DNA of 64,000 nt from Planctomycetota bacterium (GCA_016712565.1 JADJQU010000013.1:20955-84954), one strand, 5' to 3'; numbered from the stretch's first letter, positions 51,241 to 60,897 are shown. The notes: generated from the letters alone by a model not told the origin. Made by a program: numbers and translations.

Positions 51241-52758
51241 ATGCTGCCCAGATTCGCCGGCCTGCGACCGTTCCTCTCCCTCCTTGGCGGTCTGCTCGCC
51301 GCTCAACTCCTCTGGGGCTGCGCTGCGCCGATCGACCCGGCGCTGGCACGGGTCCACGTCATCGCCGTGGACCCCGAGGGCCGTCCCGTCGACGTCGAGA
51401 GCGGTGACACGCTCAACGCGGAACGGTTCGAGCGGCAACTCAACGAGCTTCTGGCGAGTGCGGATCGAGCCTCGGACGCCAGGCAACTGGGTTCGAACGA
51501 AGCGTGCGTGGATCCTCGGCACCGTCATGCCCAGGGAGAGCGGCGGCGAATCCGCAAACTCCTCATCCACGTCCACGGCGGGATGAACACGCGCCGCGGA
51601 TCGCTCAAGACCGCCAGGGACGTGATTCCCCGGTTGGCGAAGGAGACCGGAGACCAGTGGAACTACCCGGTGTTCTTGAGCTGGATGAGCGGTCCCCTGA
51701 GTTCCTACGACGAGCACGTGCGTCTGCTGCGCAATGGCGAGCACTATCGCATCGCCGGATTCCTGTCGGGTCCAGCCTTCCTGCTCACCGATCTGCTGCG
51801 GGGAATCGCCGACGCGCCGCGCACCTGGTTCTACGAGTTCAGCACGGATGCCCGAGTGGCCGCCAAGGTGCTCGGTCGCCCCCTGCCGGAGTGGCGCCGG
51901 GCCGACTTGATCCAGGGACACCTGGAGGCTGAGCGCGCGGCGGGTCGCGAGCCGGAGTACGACACGGGACTGGGTGACTTCCGTCGCACGGCCTTCGGAC
52001 GCGGGGGCATGATCGTCCGCTGGGTGCTGACCCTGCCTCTGAAGCTCTTGGTGACGCCGATCTTCCTGGACGGCATGGGCCAACCGGCCTGGGACGTGAT
52101 GCAGCACCGGGCGATCAACACGCTGCACCTTGCCGACGAAACCGAGTGGGACCATGAGGACGTCCATCAGCAGACGATCCCCGCCGTGATTCAGCGTGAC
52201 CCGAGCGGCGGCTTCGCGCGATTCCTGAGGCAACTCGACCTGCACATCCAGAGCGAAGCGGCCCGCGGCGTGTGCTACGAGCTCACGCTCGTCGGCCACA
52301 GCATGGGTGCGATCATCTGGAATGACGCGCTGCTGCTGTTCCCGGAGCTGCCCGTGCGCGACATCGTCTACATGGGCGCGGCGTGTTCCGTGCTCGACGC
52401 GGAAAGGACTCTGGTCCCCTTCCTGAAGGCCCATCCCAGCACCCAGTTCCACAACCTGACGCTGCATCCGATCGCCGAGGCCGAGGAAGTGAACCTCTAC
52501 GAGCTGCCCTCCCGCGGCAGTCTCCTCGAGTGGATCGACAATTGGTACTCGCGCCCCACGAACATCACGCTGAAGCGACTCGGCAAGTGGCTGGTCGCGA
52601 TCGAGACAATCCACGTCTTCAAGCCGGTCCGGGCCCAGATTCACCTGAAGGGCTTCGGCCGTCGCCCCGACTCCAAGCCCTCGGCCCACGGCGAATTCAA
52701 CGACTGCCCCTTCTGGCGTCGTGAATTCTGGAGCACCCAGGGACCGTTCTATTTCTGA
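51241..52758 (+). CDS. Lipoprotein with alpha/beta-hydrolase features (GHSMG)
   Basis: A 505-residue lipoprotein; the ATG at 51241 has AGGA 6-9 bases upstream and starts a signal with lipobox (LLGGLLAAQLLWGC). The N-terminal half contains RKLLIHVHGGMNTRRGSL, which resembles the oxyanion loop of alpha/beta hydrolases. The second half has the nucleophile elbow CYELTLVGHSMGAIIWNDAL with Ser in GHSMG. Family-type His and Asp partners cannot be fixed by eye, though HSTQF-like and LHPIAEAEEV segments follow. It is likely an esterase, lipase or similar hydrolase on the periplasmic side of a membrane. It precedes a DUF1353 lipoprotein by 30 bases on the same strand, so they form an operon. Confidence 0.75.
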   Translation: MLPRFAGLRPFLSLLGGLLAAQLLWGCAAPIDPALARVHVIAVDPEGRPVDVESGDTLNAERFERQLNELLASADRASDARQLGSNEACVDPRHRHAQGERRRIRKLLIHVHGGMNTRRGSLKTARDVIPRLAKETGDQWNYPVFLSWMSGPLSSYDEHVRLLRNGEHYRIAGFLSGPAFLLTDLLRGIADAPRTWFYEFSTDARVAAKVLGRPLPEWRRADLIQGHLEAERAAGREPEYDTGLGDFRRTAFGRGGMIVRWVLTLPLKLLVTPIFLDGMGQPAWDVMQHRAINTLHLADETEWDHEDVHQQTIPAVIQRDPSGGFARFLRQLDLHIQSEAARGVCYELTLVGHSMGAIIWNDALLLFPELPVRDIVYMGAACSVLDAERTLVPFLKAHPSTQFHNLTLHPIAEAEEVNLYELPSRGSLLEWIDNWYSRPTNITLKRLGKWLVAIETIHVFKPVRAQIHLKGFGRRPDSKPSAHGEFNDCPFWRREFWSTQGPFYF

Positions 52759-52788
52759 GGCCTGACCGCGACTCAGGACGCGACTGCC

Positions 52789-53493
52789 ATGCCCCCCACT
52801 CACTTGCCCGCTCGCTTCTTGCTGATCTGCCTGGGCCTCACGGCGCTGGCCGCGACAGCCTGCGAGAGCCGAAAATCCCCGCACGAAGCCCAGAGTGCGT
52901 CTTCCTCCAGTTGCCCGGATGAGCCGCGCTGGGGCGCCTTTTCCTCGCTGCCGGAATTGCAACTGGACGGCGGCGGCCCGGACATCGACATCCTGAAGGC
53001 CAACTTCAGCTTCCTCGACAAGACGGGCAAGACCTGGACCGCCCGCGCGGGCCTGGGCTGGGACGGTGCCTCCATTCCTCGGGTCTGCTGGAGCCTGATC
53101 GGAGCGCCGAAGAACGGCTGCCATCGCCTGGCCAGCATCGTCCATGACGAGTACTACAAGCGTCGCGAGGCGCACCAGGAATCTCGCCAGGCCGTGGACG
53201 AGATGTTCTACCAGGCCTGCCGGGCGAAGGGCGTCGGTCGGGCCAAGGCCGGCGTGATGTACTACGCCTTGCGTTGGTTCGGACAATCGTGGGACAGCGC
53301 CGACGTCTCACCCAGTTCGATGGCCCTGGGCGAGCAACTGACCCTCCTGCGCCGGCTGGAGTTGGAGCTGGAGAGGGGTGAATCCAGCGGTGTGGCCTCG
53401 CTCGCGGCGGCCCTGGACGAGGATGGGGAGCTGGATGCCCTGGATCAGCTCCCGCCGCCTGAACAGCTCGCCGCCCTGTTGCCTGAGCGTTGA
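52789..53493 (+). CDS. DUF1353-family lipoprotein
   Basis: A 234-residue protein with a lipoprotein signal (FLLICLGLTALAATAC) and a good AGGA upstream. The central region is the DUF1353 domain: FSFLDKTGKTWTARAGLGWD, GASIPRVCWSLIG, CHRLASIVHDEYYKRREAHQ and ESRQAVDEMFYQACRAKGVG. DUF1353 proteins are found in phages and bacteria, and the conserved HDE/HDxxY region suggests a hydrolase-like site, but no function is proven. Here it is exported, which is unusual for phage-type members. The acidic C-terminal tail (LDEDGELDALDQLPPPEQLA) is unique. It follows the hydrolase-like lipoprotein closely and probably acts with it. Confidence 0.82.
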   Translation: MPPTHLPARFLLICLGLTALAATACESRKSPHEAQSASSSSCPDEPRWGAFSSLPELQLDGGGPDIDILKANFSFLDKTGKTWTARAGLGWDGASIPRVCWSLIGAPKNGCHRLASIVHDEYYKRREAHQESRQAVDEMFYQACRAKGVGRAKAGVMYYALRWFGQSWDSADVSPSSMALGEQLTLLRRLELELERGESSGVASLAAALDEDGELDALDQLPPPEQLAALLPER

Positions 53494-53676
53494 CCGCCCT
53501 GTCGAGAGCGACCGCCGCGAGGACGCACTGGCGAAGGCGATCCAAGGAACGCCACAGAAATCATCGCACCGGCGGCCTTCCCGGCCGCCGCGCACCGACG
53601 TCCGAGCGCGACGCAGGAGCGCCGGAGCACGCTCGGCCGCTGCAGGGGGGCGGCAGGGGGCTGCTCGCCCCGCCGC

Positions 53677-54270
53677 CTACCGTCGGGCCCCGTGTCGGGC
53701 GAGGCGACGGGTGAGCCAGCCCGTGAAGCGCTCTTCGTCGAACACTCGACCGCGGGCGGCCGCGGCGGCCTCCAGCCGGGCGCGCTGCTCGGCGGTCAGC
53801 GAGGCGACGAGCGGTCGCACGGCGGGCTTGGCGCGTTCCACGGCGTCCTGGATCAGCGGTCGGAGCTGACTCCGGATCAGGGCCCGCGCGGCCTCGCGGT
53901 TCCCGGACCGGGCGAGTTCGCGCGCCTCGCGCAGGATCGCCCGCGCCTCCGGCCGCACCTCGTCCATGAGCGGCGCGAGAGACCGCGCCACCTCGCGCGC
54001 CGCCTCCCGTTGCTCCGGTGTGATCTCCAGGGAGCGCACGAACCCGCGCGCGGCCTGACGCCGGTGGAGCATCCGCCCGAGCAGCCCATGCCGCCGGCTC
54101 CCCTCCACCCGCTCGCCCCCCTGGGGCTCCCGGGCCCCCCCAGGCCGCACGCGCCCCACGGGCGCCCCCTGGCGCTCCTGGAGCCCATGTCGCCCCTGGG
54201 GCACTGCGGCCAGGGCCGCGCCGCTGATGAGGAGGAAGGTGAGGCCGAGCAGGGTCACGCGCGTGTTCAT
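53677..54270 (-). CDS. Spy/CpxP-like periplasmic protein
   Basis: A 197-residue protein with a signal peptide (TLLGLTFLLISGAALAAV). After a Gly/Arg-rich linker the mature part is helical, with the LTPEQ-type motif seen as LEITPEQREAAREVARSLAP, then LIRSQLRPLIQDAVERAKPA and LTAEQRARLEAAAAARGRVF, as in the LTxxQ repeats of the Spy/CpxP group. These proteins sense or buffer envelope stress and misfolded proteins or metals. The very basic composition (RRHGLLGRMLHRRQ) is unlike E. coli Spy. It lies between the DUF1353 gene (convergent) and the DUF2007 gene (divergent), with repeat copy E in the divergent region. Confidence 0.7.
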   Translation of the reverse strand: MNTRVTLLGLTFLLISGAALAAVPQGRHGLQERQGAPVGRVRPGGAREPQGGERVEGSRRHGLLGRMLHRRQAARGFVRSLEITPEQREAAREVARSLAPLMDEVRPEARAILREARELARSGNREAARALIRSQLRPLIQDAVERAKPAVRPLVASLTAEQRARLEAAAAARGRVFDEERFTGWLTRRLARHGARR

Positions 54271-54361
54271 GAGGGATGGCTCCGTTGGGACGGTCTCGCA
54301 CTGGAACCGCCGTCCGCCCACTCGGTTCCGGTGGCTCCCGTGGGCTCCAGGGGGCTCCAGG

Positions 54362-54433
54362 GGCGTGCAACGCAATCCCTTCCGAGTGGAGCCAGCCGAC
54401 CAGCGGACGACCAGCCATCTCCCCGCGGCCCCG
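54362..54433 (+). repeat. Interspersed boundary repeat, copy E (diverged)
   Basis: Matches the consensus as GTGCAACGCAATCCCTTCCG, AGCCGACCAGCGGACGACCA and GCCATCTCC. On the minus strand it encodes AGRPLVGWLHSEGIALHA, close to the peptide of copy C. The changes preserve amino acids better than bases, which hints at past coding selection. It sits in the divergent region between the Spy/CpxP-like and DUF2007 genes. Confidence 0.6.
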
Positions 54434-54586
54434 AAGGGGGCGGGAGCGGACGAAGGAGGCGCGCACGAGCTGGGCGAAGAAGGCCGAAGCCCAAGGCCGC
54501 CAGGGCTCTCCCGACTCGACCTGGTCCCCTGGGCCATTCCCCGGTTCCAGGGGCCGTTGTCCCGGCATCGCGGCTATGCTCGCCCC

Positions 54587-54856
54587 ATGCCGCGTGCTCT
54601 CTCGGAGGAATTTGACGTTCTGTTCGTGGCGCTCGATCCGACCGCAGGCGAACTGGCGCGCGAGATCCTCGCGGGGGCGGGAATCCCCTCGATGCTGTCC
54701 GGCCCGGACTTCGACATCGCCGAACTCGGCCCCGCGGCCCATGCGACGGTGCGGCGGGCGGACCTCTACGTGCCGAGGGGCGCGCGCTCGGCGGCCCGAG
54801 CAGTGATGGTCGAGGCCTGGGGCGAGCTGGACGTGGCGGCCAAGGAACCGCGCTGA
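54587..54856 (+). CDS. DUF2007-family small protein
   Basis: An 89-residue cytoplasmic protein from the ATG at 54587. The pattern fits DUF2007, a ferredoxin-like fold annotated as a putative signal-transducing protein: DVLFVALDPTAGELAREILA, GIPSMLSGPDF and ADLYVPRGARSAARAVMVEA. Family members are usually 70-100 residues, as here. The upstream frame is open but reads as shadow sequence, so the late ATG is chosen. No functional partner is nearby. Confidence 0.8.
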   Translation: MPRALSEEFDVLFVALDPTAGELAREILAGAGIPSMLSGPDFDIAELGPAAHATVRRADLYVPRGARSAARAVMVEAWGELDVAAKEPR

Positions 54857-55075
54857 GCGGACTCCTGCGAGATCTCACCGGCCCCTCCGACGGGTGCCGG
54901 GAGGTGTCACCCTAGGCTCATTCCAGGCCGGATCGCCGGCGCGGACGGGACCACCGTCACTTGGCCGCGGCGCACTCGACGCCCGCGACGCCGCGTGCGC
55001 CGGCGCAACCTGCTGGACTCGGCGGCCGCGGCTGCGTCGGCGAGCGAAGCTCGAACGGACTCCAGGCCGCTCGGA

Positions 55076-57370
55076 TCAGCTCCGAACTGAACTCGTGGCT
55101 TCCGCCGGCGTGTGCGCGCCCAGGGCCTGCGCCAGCGCGTTCTCGAGTTGTGCCGTGACGAACGGCTTGGAGATGGCTCCGGAGACCTGCAGCGAGGCCG
55201 CCGCCTCCGCCAGATGTTGCGCGGAGTGACCGCTCATCAGCACGACCGGCAACGCTGGACGGCGCTGGCGCAAGGCCGCCACCACCGCTCGGCCGTCGTG
55301 CACCGGAAGCGTGAGATCCACCAGGGCGACCGTGCGGCGCGAGTCGGGCAGGGTTTCGAGTGCAGCCAGGGCGCTGTCGAGATCGGCGGCAACCGCCAGG
55401 CGGTGGCCGCGCGCGGCGAGAGCGGTGTTCAGGAAGTCGCGCACCCCGTGCTCGTCGTCGACCACGAGCACGCACATGGCGGGCACCCTCGCCGCGGCGC
55501 GGGGAGTGAGCTCCACCTCGGGCCGGGCGGCGCGGACGCCCAGGGCGGGAAAGAAGATCTGGAAGCTCGAACCCCGGCCCGGCTCGCTCGAGACACGGAC
55601 CACGGCGTGGTGACGACGCGCCACGCCGATCACCACGGCAAGCCCGAGGCCGCGCCCAGGAAACCGCGTGCTGAAGAAGGGGTCGAAAATGCGCTCGGCG
55701 AGTTCGCGGCGCATGCCCTCGCCGTCGTCGCGAACCTCGATGCACACGTAGGGTCCCTCGGCCCATTCCCCGAGCTGCACGTGCGCCTGGGACGGGGCGG
55801 GAGCGCGGGCCCAGGAACTCGCACTCACCGACACCCCATGGGCCTGGGCGTCACGCGCATTCAGCGCCAGGTTCAAGAGCGCCTGCTCGACCTGGGAGCG
55901 GTCGGCGTCCAGCTCCAGGCCGGCCGCGACCCCTGCACTCGTCACCCGCACCCCCGCTCCGACCGCAGCCGCCAGCACGGGCGTGAACTCCGCCAGCAGC
56001 GCTTGCACCTCGAAACGCTCGATGGAGAGGGAGGCCTCCTCGTCGGCGCAGGCCTGCAACTGCGCGCACAACCGGGCCGCCCGCTCGCCGGCCGCGCGAA
56101 TGACGTCGAGGCGTTGCACGCGCTCGGGGTCGCGCTCGCCGGGTCGGAGCAACTCGGCGTTGCCGATCACGCCCACCATCAGGTTGTTGAAGTCGTGCGC
56201 GACGCCTCCGGCCACCAGGCCGAGGCTGTTCACGCGCTCGAGTCGCCGCAGGCGCGACTCCGCCTCCTCGCGCGCCTTGGACTGCGCTTCGCCGCGGCGC
56301 ATCTCCTCGACGAGCTTGGCGTTGAGCACCTTCAATCCGCGCCGGCTGCGAAGCGCGAAAAACACCCCGGCCGTCAGTGCCGCCAGAATCGAGATCAACA
56401 GCACCCGCGTGACGAGCTCGATGCGCGCCTGGGATTCCTCCAGTTTCTGGGCTCCCCGCTGCTGCTGTTCGAAGTGCTCGCGCTCCGAAGCGAGCAGTCG
56501 CTCGCGCAAGTCCGGATAGCCGCGCTCGCGCTCGCGCTCCGCCGCGCGCACACGGGCCAGATTCTCGTTCTCCGCCAGCACGGCGGCCTGATCGGCACGC
56601 GCCGTGGTCCCGGCCGAGTGCTCCAGGACCGCGCGGTCCCACTCGACCTGGCACAGGACTCGAAGGTCTCCGACCGATTGAGCCAGGGACGCCACCGCAT
56701 CGAGCGTGGCGCGACGATCCGGCTGCGCCAGAGTGGTGCTCGTATTCCAGAATTCGTGCAGCCGCAGCAAGGGCTCGAACCGCCCTCCGGCGCGCGTGGA
56801 CGAAAGCCGCTCGATCTCGCGCACGAGGTCCGCGTCGAAGGCGGGAGCCTCGCGTTCCGTGACCACACGGAGATTCCAAAGCGCGAAGAGCCGCAGCTCG
56901 TCGTCCTCCAGCTCGCGCGTCAGGCGCACAGCCGCGAGGGAGTGCGAAAGCACATCGGCGGGCAGACCTGCGAGCCAGGCGCGCCGCGCCGTCGCAAGGT
57001 GAAAGTGAACCCGCGCGCGAACATCGCCGGCCGACCCTTCCGGTGGAGCCGGAATCGCTCCCTGCACGGCGGCGGGGCCTTCGCGCATGGCACGCGCGAG
57101 GTCCAGGAGCGCGCGAGCAGCGGCCGAAATCACGGGTTGCTCCGAGGCCAGGGCGCTGCGCTCCAGCTCCTCGGCGGTGCGCTGCGCCTTCTGCGCGTCG
57201 AACTCCAGTTCGGTGGCGCACTGATCGAGCCCAAGCTCGAGCCAGCGCTGGGAGTCCTTGGCCACCTGGGCGCGCTGGGACTCGAACTCGCGCGCGAATT
57301 TCTGCTGAGCGATCAGGGGGGGCGAGCCAACGGCCAGGATTGCCGCGAGAGCCAAAACGGTGCTTTTCAC
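55076..57370 (-). CDS. Hybrid sensor histidine kinase with C-terminal receiver domain
   Basis: A 764-residue protein; the GTG at 57370 is chosen because it opens directly on a signal sequence (STVLALAAILAVGSPPLIAQ). Residues 30-315 are a helical, TPR-like extracytoplasmic sensor. A membrane segment follows (RVLLISILAALTAGVFFAL, about 322-340). The kinase has the phospho-acceptor His392 in GGVAHDFNNLMVGVIGNAEL, the N box LLNLALNARDA, G box RDDGEGM, F box FDPFFSTRF and GRGLGLAVV. The receiver has VLVVDDEHGVR, acceptor Asp685 in VALVDLTLP, and SKPF. The DFNN type H-box is typical of kinases with a fused receiver. No response regulator or target gene is adjacent, so the output is unknown. Phosphotransfer within the protein is expected. 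Confidence 0.92.
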   Translation of the reverse strand: MKSTVLALAAILAVGSPPLIAQQKFAREFESQRAQVAKDSQRWLELGLDQCATELEFDAQKAQRTAEELERSALASEQPVISAAARALLDLARAMREGPAAVQGAIPAPPEGSAGDVRARVHFHLATARRAWLAGLPADVLSHSLAAVRLTRELEDDELRLFALWNLRVVTEREAPAFDADLVREIERLSSTRAGGRFEPLLRLHEFWNTSTTLAQPDRRATLDAVASLAQSVGDLRVLCQVEWDRAVLEHSAGTTARADQAAVLAENENLARVRAAERERERGYPDLRERLLASEREHFEQQQRGAQKLEESQARIELVTRVLLISILAALTAGVFFALRSRRGLKVLNAKLVEEMRRGEAQSKAREEAESRLRRLERVNSLGLVAGGVAHDFNNLMVGVIGNAELLRPGERDPERVQRLDVIRAAGERAARLCAQLQACADEEASLSIERFEVQALLAEFTPVLAAAVGAGVRVTSAGVAAGLELDADRSQVEQALLNLALNARDAQAHGVSVSASSWARAPAPSQAHVQLGEWAEGPYVCIEVRDDGEGMRRELAERIFDPFFSTRFPGRGLGLAVVIGVARRHHAVVRVSSEPGRGSSFQIFFPALGVRAARPEVELTPRAAARVPAMCVLVVDDEHGVRDFLNTALAARGHRLAVAADLDSALAALETLPDSRRTVALVDLTLPVHDGRAVVAALRQRRPALPVVLMSGHSAQHLAEAAASLQVSGAISKPFVTAQLENALAQALGAHTPAEATSSVRS

Positions 57371-58235
57371 AGACAGCAGTTTACGGGAAAGCCGAATCCG
57401 CGCCAGCCGCCGAGCCTCGACTGCCGCGTGGCTGCTGCCGAACGCAGTCCACAGGCACAAACGCTCGGCGACGTGCCCCGCGATCCCCGGTGGCGCCCAG
57501 GGAATGGAGAGGTTCGCGGCCTCGTGCTTGCCTCACGCCCCATGCATGGCTTCCTACTGCGCGCACCGCAGCAGGCAAACGACGTTGGCGGCGCTCCCAC
57601 GGCCCCGGAGTTGGCGTTCGGTCAGAAGCCTCGGCTCGAGGGGCCGGTGCACGGGCTGCCACCGGCTGATGGCCTCGCCCAGGCCGGCCGCCTCGACCGC
57701 GACTTCCAGGCCCGAACCACGCGCGGCACCCCCCGATCCCTCGTGAGTCCCCCTACGATCGGGGCCCCCATCGGCTTCCCTGCTCTGGCAGGGGCGCGCA
57801 CCGGCCCAAGGCACCCCTCCTCGGAGTCGTCGTGCAGCGGACCGTCTCGCCGCACCGCCAACCCCGGGCTGCTGCGATGCGTGGACGGCGCGGACCGGCC
57901 ACCTCCGTCGAGGCGGGAGATCTCGCTGTCGATGCTCACTCCGAACAGGTGGCTGACGTTGGGGAGGCAGAAGGCAGTGGGCACCGCGCGGCCGAGCTCA
58001 CCGCCGTCCTTGTCGGCGAGAAGGGGTGCCCGCAGGGGGGGCGGCCTAGCCTTTGAGGCGACTTCGGTTTTTTTGATTTTCTTGGCCTGCCGCTCGAAGA
58101 ACTTTCGTTTTCGATTGCACGCTCCCCTGTGCCCATTTGCCCCGGGCCCCCCGGGGCCATCCGGTCGTCCCGCTACCCGTGCACCGAACACGCCTGCGCA
58201 CACCGCATTCAACGCCTAGTCAACCCGAGCACATC
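57371..58235. other. Long non-coding region with T-rich motif near 58064-58115
   Basis: About 865 bases without a credible gene. The end contains a low-GC island (GGTTTTTTTGATTTTCTTGG at 58067-58086) similar to the one at 50838-50880. Both precede plus-strand lipoprotein genes, at about 150 and 360 bases. The region is also the upstream region of the hybrid kinase. Confidence 0.45.
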
Positions 58236-59045
58236 ATGACCAAGTTCGCCATTCTGCTCCCGCTTGTCCTGCTGCTTCCCGGCTGCCTGAGCTTCCGGCC
58301 GACGACTCCCATCCGACAGGATGCCGGAGATGCGCGAGTCAAACTGAAACGCACCGCCGCGAATTCGACGATGGAGTGGACCGTCGTCCGATTGGAGGAC
58401 GCGCTGGAAGCGACCCAGGACCGCTCCCTGGAGGGCGCACGGAAGGCCACGCGCGAAGGCCTGGTGCCCACGATGGTCGCGCACAATGCGGCCGCACCCG
58501 GAAGCGAACCAGTAGCCGAGATTCCGCGGGGTCAGTATGGCTCCGTCTACCTGATGCATGTGAAGGAAACCGCGAGCGCGCCGGCGATTCCTCCGCCGGG
58601 AGGGCCGGCTCAGCCCACGGTCCTCCGTAGCAATGTCGAAGTCCTTGACGATCGCGATCAGGCCTCAGGTGCGGGATCTCACGTCGGCCTCCTCTTCATT
58701 CCGAAACTCGACGCCGCAATCACCAGCGTGCAATTCTCTCTCTACCCTGCGCGACTCTGGGCCATCGACGTGGACGGCGGATGGAACATCGCCTCGATCA
58801 CCGACGGCTTTTCGCTCGACATGGGCATTGCAGGCGCCTCCGTCATTGGCGATGCGCCCCCCGAGCTTGCTGGTCGCGTCGCGTTCACCTTCGGTGGTGG
58901 ATACACGTTCGCCAAGGGGTGGGCGGTGAAGGCGGGGGCCCTCGTCTACCGCGACGCCGTTCAGCAGGATGAGCTCACGACATCCTTCTACCTCGGCGTT
59001 TCCTACGACTTGCTGTCGGGATTGGTCTCGGAGAAAAAGCAGTGA
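58236..59045 (+). CDS. Lipoprotein of unknown function with beta-rich C-terminus
   Basis: A 269-residue protein beginning with a clear lipoprotein signal (FAILLPLVLLLPGC). The mature part has no recognised family. The C-terminal half is rich in alternating hydrophobic and polar residues with Gly (GSHVGLLFIPKLDAAITSVQ, GWNIASITDGFSLDMGIAG, VAFTFGGGYTFAKGWAVKAG, TTSFYLGVSYDL), consistent with a small beta-barrel or a surface beta-sheet. A Pro-rich linker (SAPAIPPPGGPAQP) precedes it. The gene stands alone between two long non-coding stretches. Confidence 0.65.
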   Translation: MTKFAILLPLVLLLPGCLSFRPTTPIRQDAGDARVKLKRTAANSTMEWTVVRLEDALEATQDRSLEGARKATREGLVPTMVAHNAAAPGSEPVAEIPRGQYGSVYLMHVKETASAPAIPPPGGPAQPTVLRSNVEVLDDRDQASGAGSHVGLLFIPKLDAAITSVQFSLYPARLWAIDVDGGWNIASITDGFSLDMGIAGASVIGDAPPELAGRVAFTFGGGYTFAKGWAVKAGALVYRDAVQQDELTTSFYLGVSYDLLSGLVSEKKQ

Positions 59046-59606
59046 CCGAGGGCCGCCGCGCAGCAGGCAATCCGCGCAGAGTCGGGAGAGGTGGGTGGCC
59101 GTTGCCGTCTCCCGAGCGGTCAGTGGCTCTATCCACCGACGTGCCGATCAGGGGCATCGGCTTGCGGGGCCCGCGCGCGGGCGGCGGCCGATCGCCTGCT
59201 GCGGTGAGCCCCGCCCCCACTAGGGTCTGCTTCCACAGCCCCCGAACCGGCAGCGGCCCACCGCGGTCATGTTCGCGCCGCCGCTGCGAGGCTTGGTCAA
59301 ACGTACGCCGGGCGGGCTGCGCGCCCGAGCCCTCCATCGAACGGCATTGCGCGAACACCACAGCCGCAGCGGAGGTGCACTCATCCTCGCTGTCGCGACC
59401 TCGTCCATTCAGACCGGCTCCCGGGCTTGGGGGCCTGCAAAGAACCCGCCGCCGGGCCTGCCAGTTGACGGCCGGGCACCGCCTCCCCCACAGTCACGGT
59501 CCATGCGCTTGACGGGAAGATCGCGCCGCGGCGGGCGTCCCTTCACGGGCCCCCCGTCGTCCGAGCGGGAGCGGCATCCGCCTGCCGATTTGGGAGAGAC
59601 GACGCC
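59046..59606. other. No recognisable gene
   Basis: Non-coding stretch between two lipoprotein-type genes. Frames present are shadow-like. A purine-rich GGGAGAG lies 10 bases before the GTG at 59607 and serves as its ribosome-binding site. Confidence 0.4.
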
Positions 59607-60461
59607 GTGAACAGGCTCCTGATTGCACTCTGCTTCCTGCTGGTCGCTTGCAGCTCCTGGTTCGCCTGGGATTCCTCTGTCGACGCGCGGCAGGCTGCCG
59701 AGCGGGCGGCCCGAGCCGAGGCGGAGGTGATGCGGCTTTCCAGCGCCGGAAGTTCTTCGCCGCCGATCACACGGCAGGACTCGGTCGGCACCCCCATCGC
59801 CGATCCCGTGTCGATTCGCAGGGAGGCCGAGGGCGACGCGACGACGGCCCCGGGGCTGGCGGAGCTGAGTGAGCGGCTCGCCCGGCTCGAAGACGAGGTC
59901 CGCGAACTGGGAGTGCGCGTCGACGGCCGGCCCGCACCCGAGAGCTTCACGACGCCCGAGGCCATCGCCAAGGAGCTGCGGGGAATCGGGGGCGATCCAA
60001 GGGAGCGCGCCAACCGCATCGCCTTGCTGGAGCGCTTCCTCACCCTGTTCCCGGACCATCCGGAAGCGCAGGCGCGACTGGAGGAACTGATCGGGGAGCA
60101 CTTGACGGAGAATCCAAAGTCAGCTCTCGATGATCTCGATCGCTTCGGTGCGCGCGCCGTCACGGATCCCGTGACGCTCGACGGCATTCGCGCCAACGTC
60201 CTGATCCAAAACCAGCGCTTCGACGAGGGTCGCGCCTGCTACGAGCGCGTGCGTCTCGCGGCCACCGACCATGAGGGTGCCGCGTCGGCCTCCTTCTGGA
60301 TCGCCCACAGCTACCTGAGCGAGGGACGCTATGACCAGGCCCAGGCCGGGTTCGAGGCGCTCATCGCGCGCTATGAGCTCGACCCCTCGCAGGGAATGGC
60401 GAGCCTGGTCAACGGCGCGAAGAACCAGCTCGAGCTCATTGCCCGGTACCGGCAACACTAA
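59607..60461 (+). CDS. Exported coiled-coil protein with TPR-like C-terminal repeats
   Basis: A 284-residue protein starting at GTG with a well-placed GGGAGAG upstream. A short signal or anchor (LLIALCFLLVACSSWF) could be a lipoprotein signal, VAC being a weak lipobox. A linker follows, then a coiled-coil segment (LAELSERLARLEDEVRELGV), and 150 residues of TPR-like helices (ALLERFLTLFPDHPEAQARL; RFDEGRACYERV; YLSEGRYDQAQAGFEALIAR). Such proteins serve as scaffolds in the periplasm. No partner is evident next to it. Confidence 0.7.
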   Translation: MNRLLIALCFLLVACSSWFAWDSSVDARQAAERAARAEAEVMRLSSAGSSSPPITRQDSVGTPIADPVSIRREAEGDATTAPGLAELSERLARLEDEVRELGVRVDGRPAPESFTTPEAIAKELRGIGGDPRERANRIALLERFLTLFPDHPEAQARLEELIGEHLTENPKSALDDLDRFGARAVTDPVTLDGIRANVLIQNQRFDEGRACYERVRLAATDHEGAASASFWIAHSYLSEGRYDQAQAGFEALIARYELDPSQGMASLVNGAKNQLELIARYRQH

Positions 60462-60897
60462 TCCGGCGCTGCCGGGTCCTCGCGGACGCCGGCGCGGGGG
60501 CGGACGGCCACGTGGCGAGCACGCGGGTTGCGGGAGCAGCACGGGAAAGCGGGTCTGGTTCAGGGCGGCATCCGGTTCTCCTCCGTCGCGGCCAGTCGTC
60601 GCCCACCCTCGGCCCAGACGGTGGCCCTTGAGAAGGAGGCGCGAAAGGGAGAGACACGGCGGGTAGGAGTGCGGGAACCCCTTCCGGGCGATCGGTTCCG
60701 CCCCCTTGACGGGAACACGCCGCGGAACGAGGATCGCGGGATCGTGCCTGCTTCACGACTCCTGCGTCGCTTTCGCATGGCGCTCGAGCGTCTCGGCTTC
60801 GTCGAACGGACACAAGGTGTCGCGCATGGCTGGGCCCTCACGTCGGAAGGAATTACGTGGACACCACATGAGTGGGCCCTTGGCGACGCTTGATCTT
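60462..60897. other. Intergenic region with inverted, degenerate repeat copy F
   Basis: Contains repeat copy F at 60841-60870 in the opposite orientation. A plus-strand frame ending at 60893 has wHTH-like sequence (LERLGFVERTQGVAHGWALT) but lacks a convincing start, so I treat it as a possible gene fragment, not a gene. Confidence 0.4.
60841..60870 (-). repeat. Interspersed boundary repeat, copy F (inverted, degenerate)
   Basis: On the minus strand ACGTAATTCCTTCCGACGTG recalls the repeat core ACGCAATCCCTTCCGACATG. The reading on the plus strand includes GWALTSEGITWTP, similar to GYLMSEGIALHP of copy C. It lies just beyond the 3' end of the SIR2-like gene. Confidence 0.4.

Noticed and set aside
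51504..51932. Alternative frame within the hydrolase-like lipoprotein gene
   Set aside because: Overlaps a frame with a lipobox, GHSMG motif and good ribosome-binding site; the alternative has none of these.
55112..58219. A 1035-codon plus-strand frame
   Set aside because: Antisense shadow of the hybrid histidine kinase, with low-complexity composition.
60528..60893. Possible wHTH protein on the plus strand
   Set aside because: The end looks wHTH-like, but the start and first half have no coding character, and it contains repeat copy F. Kept only as a possible fragment.
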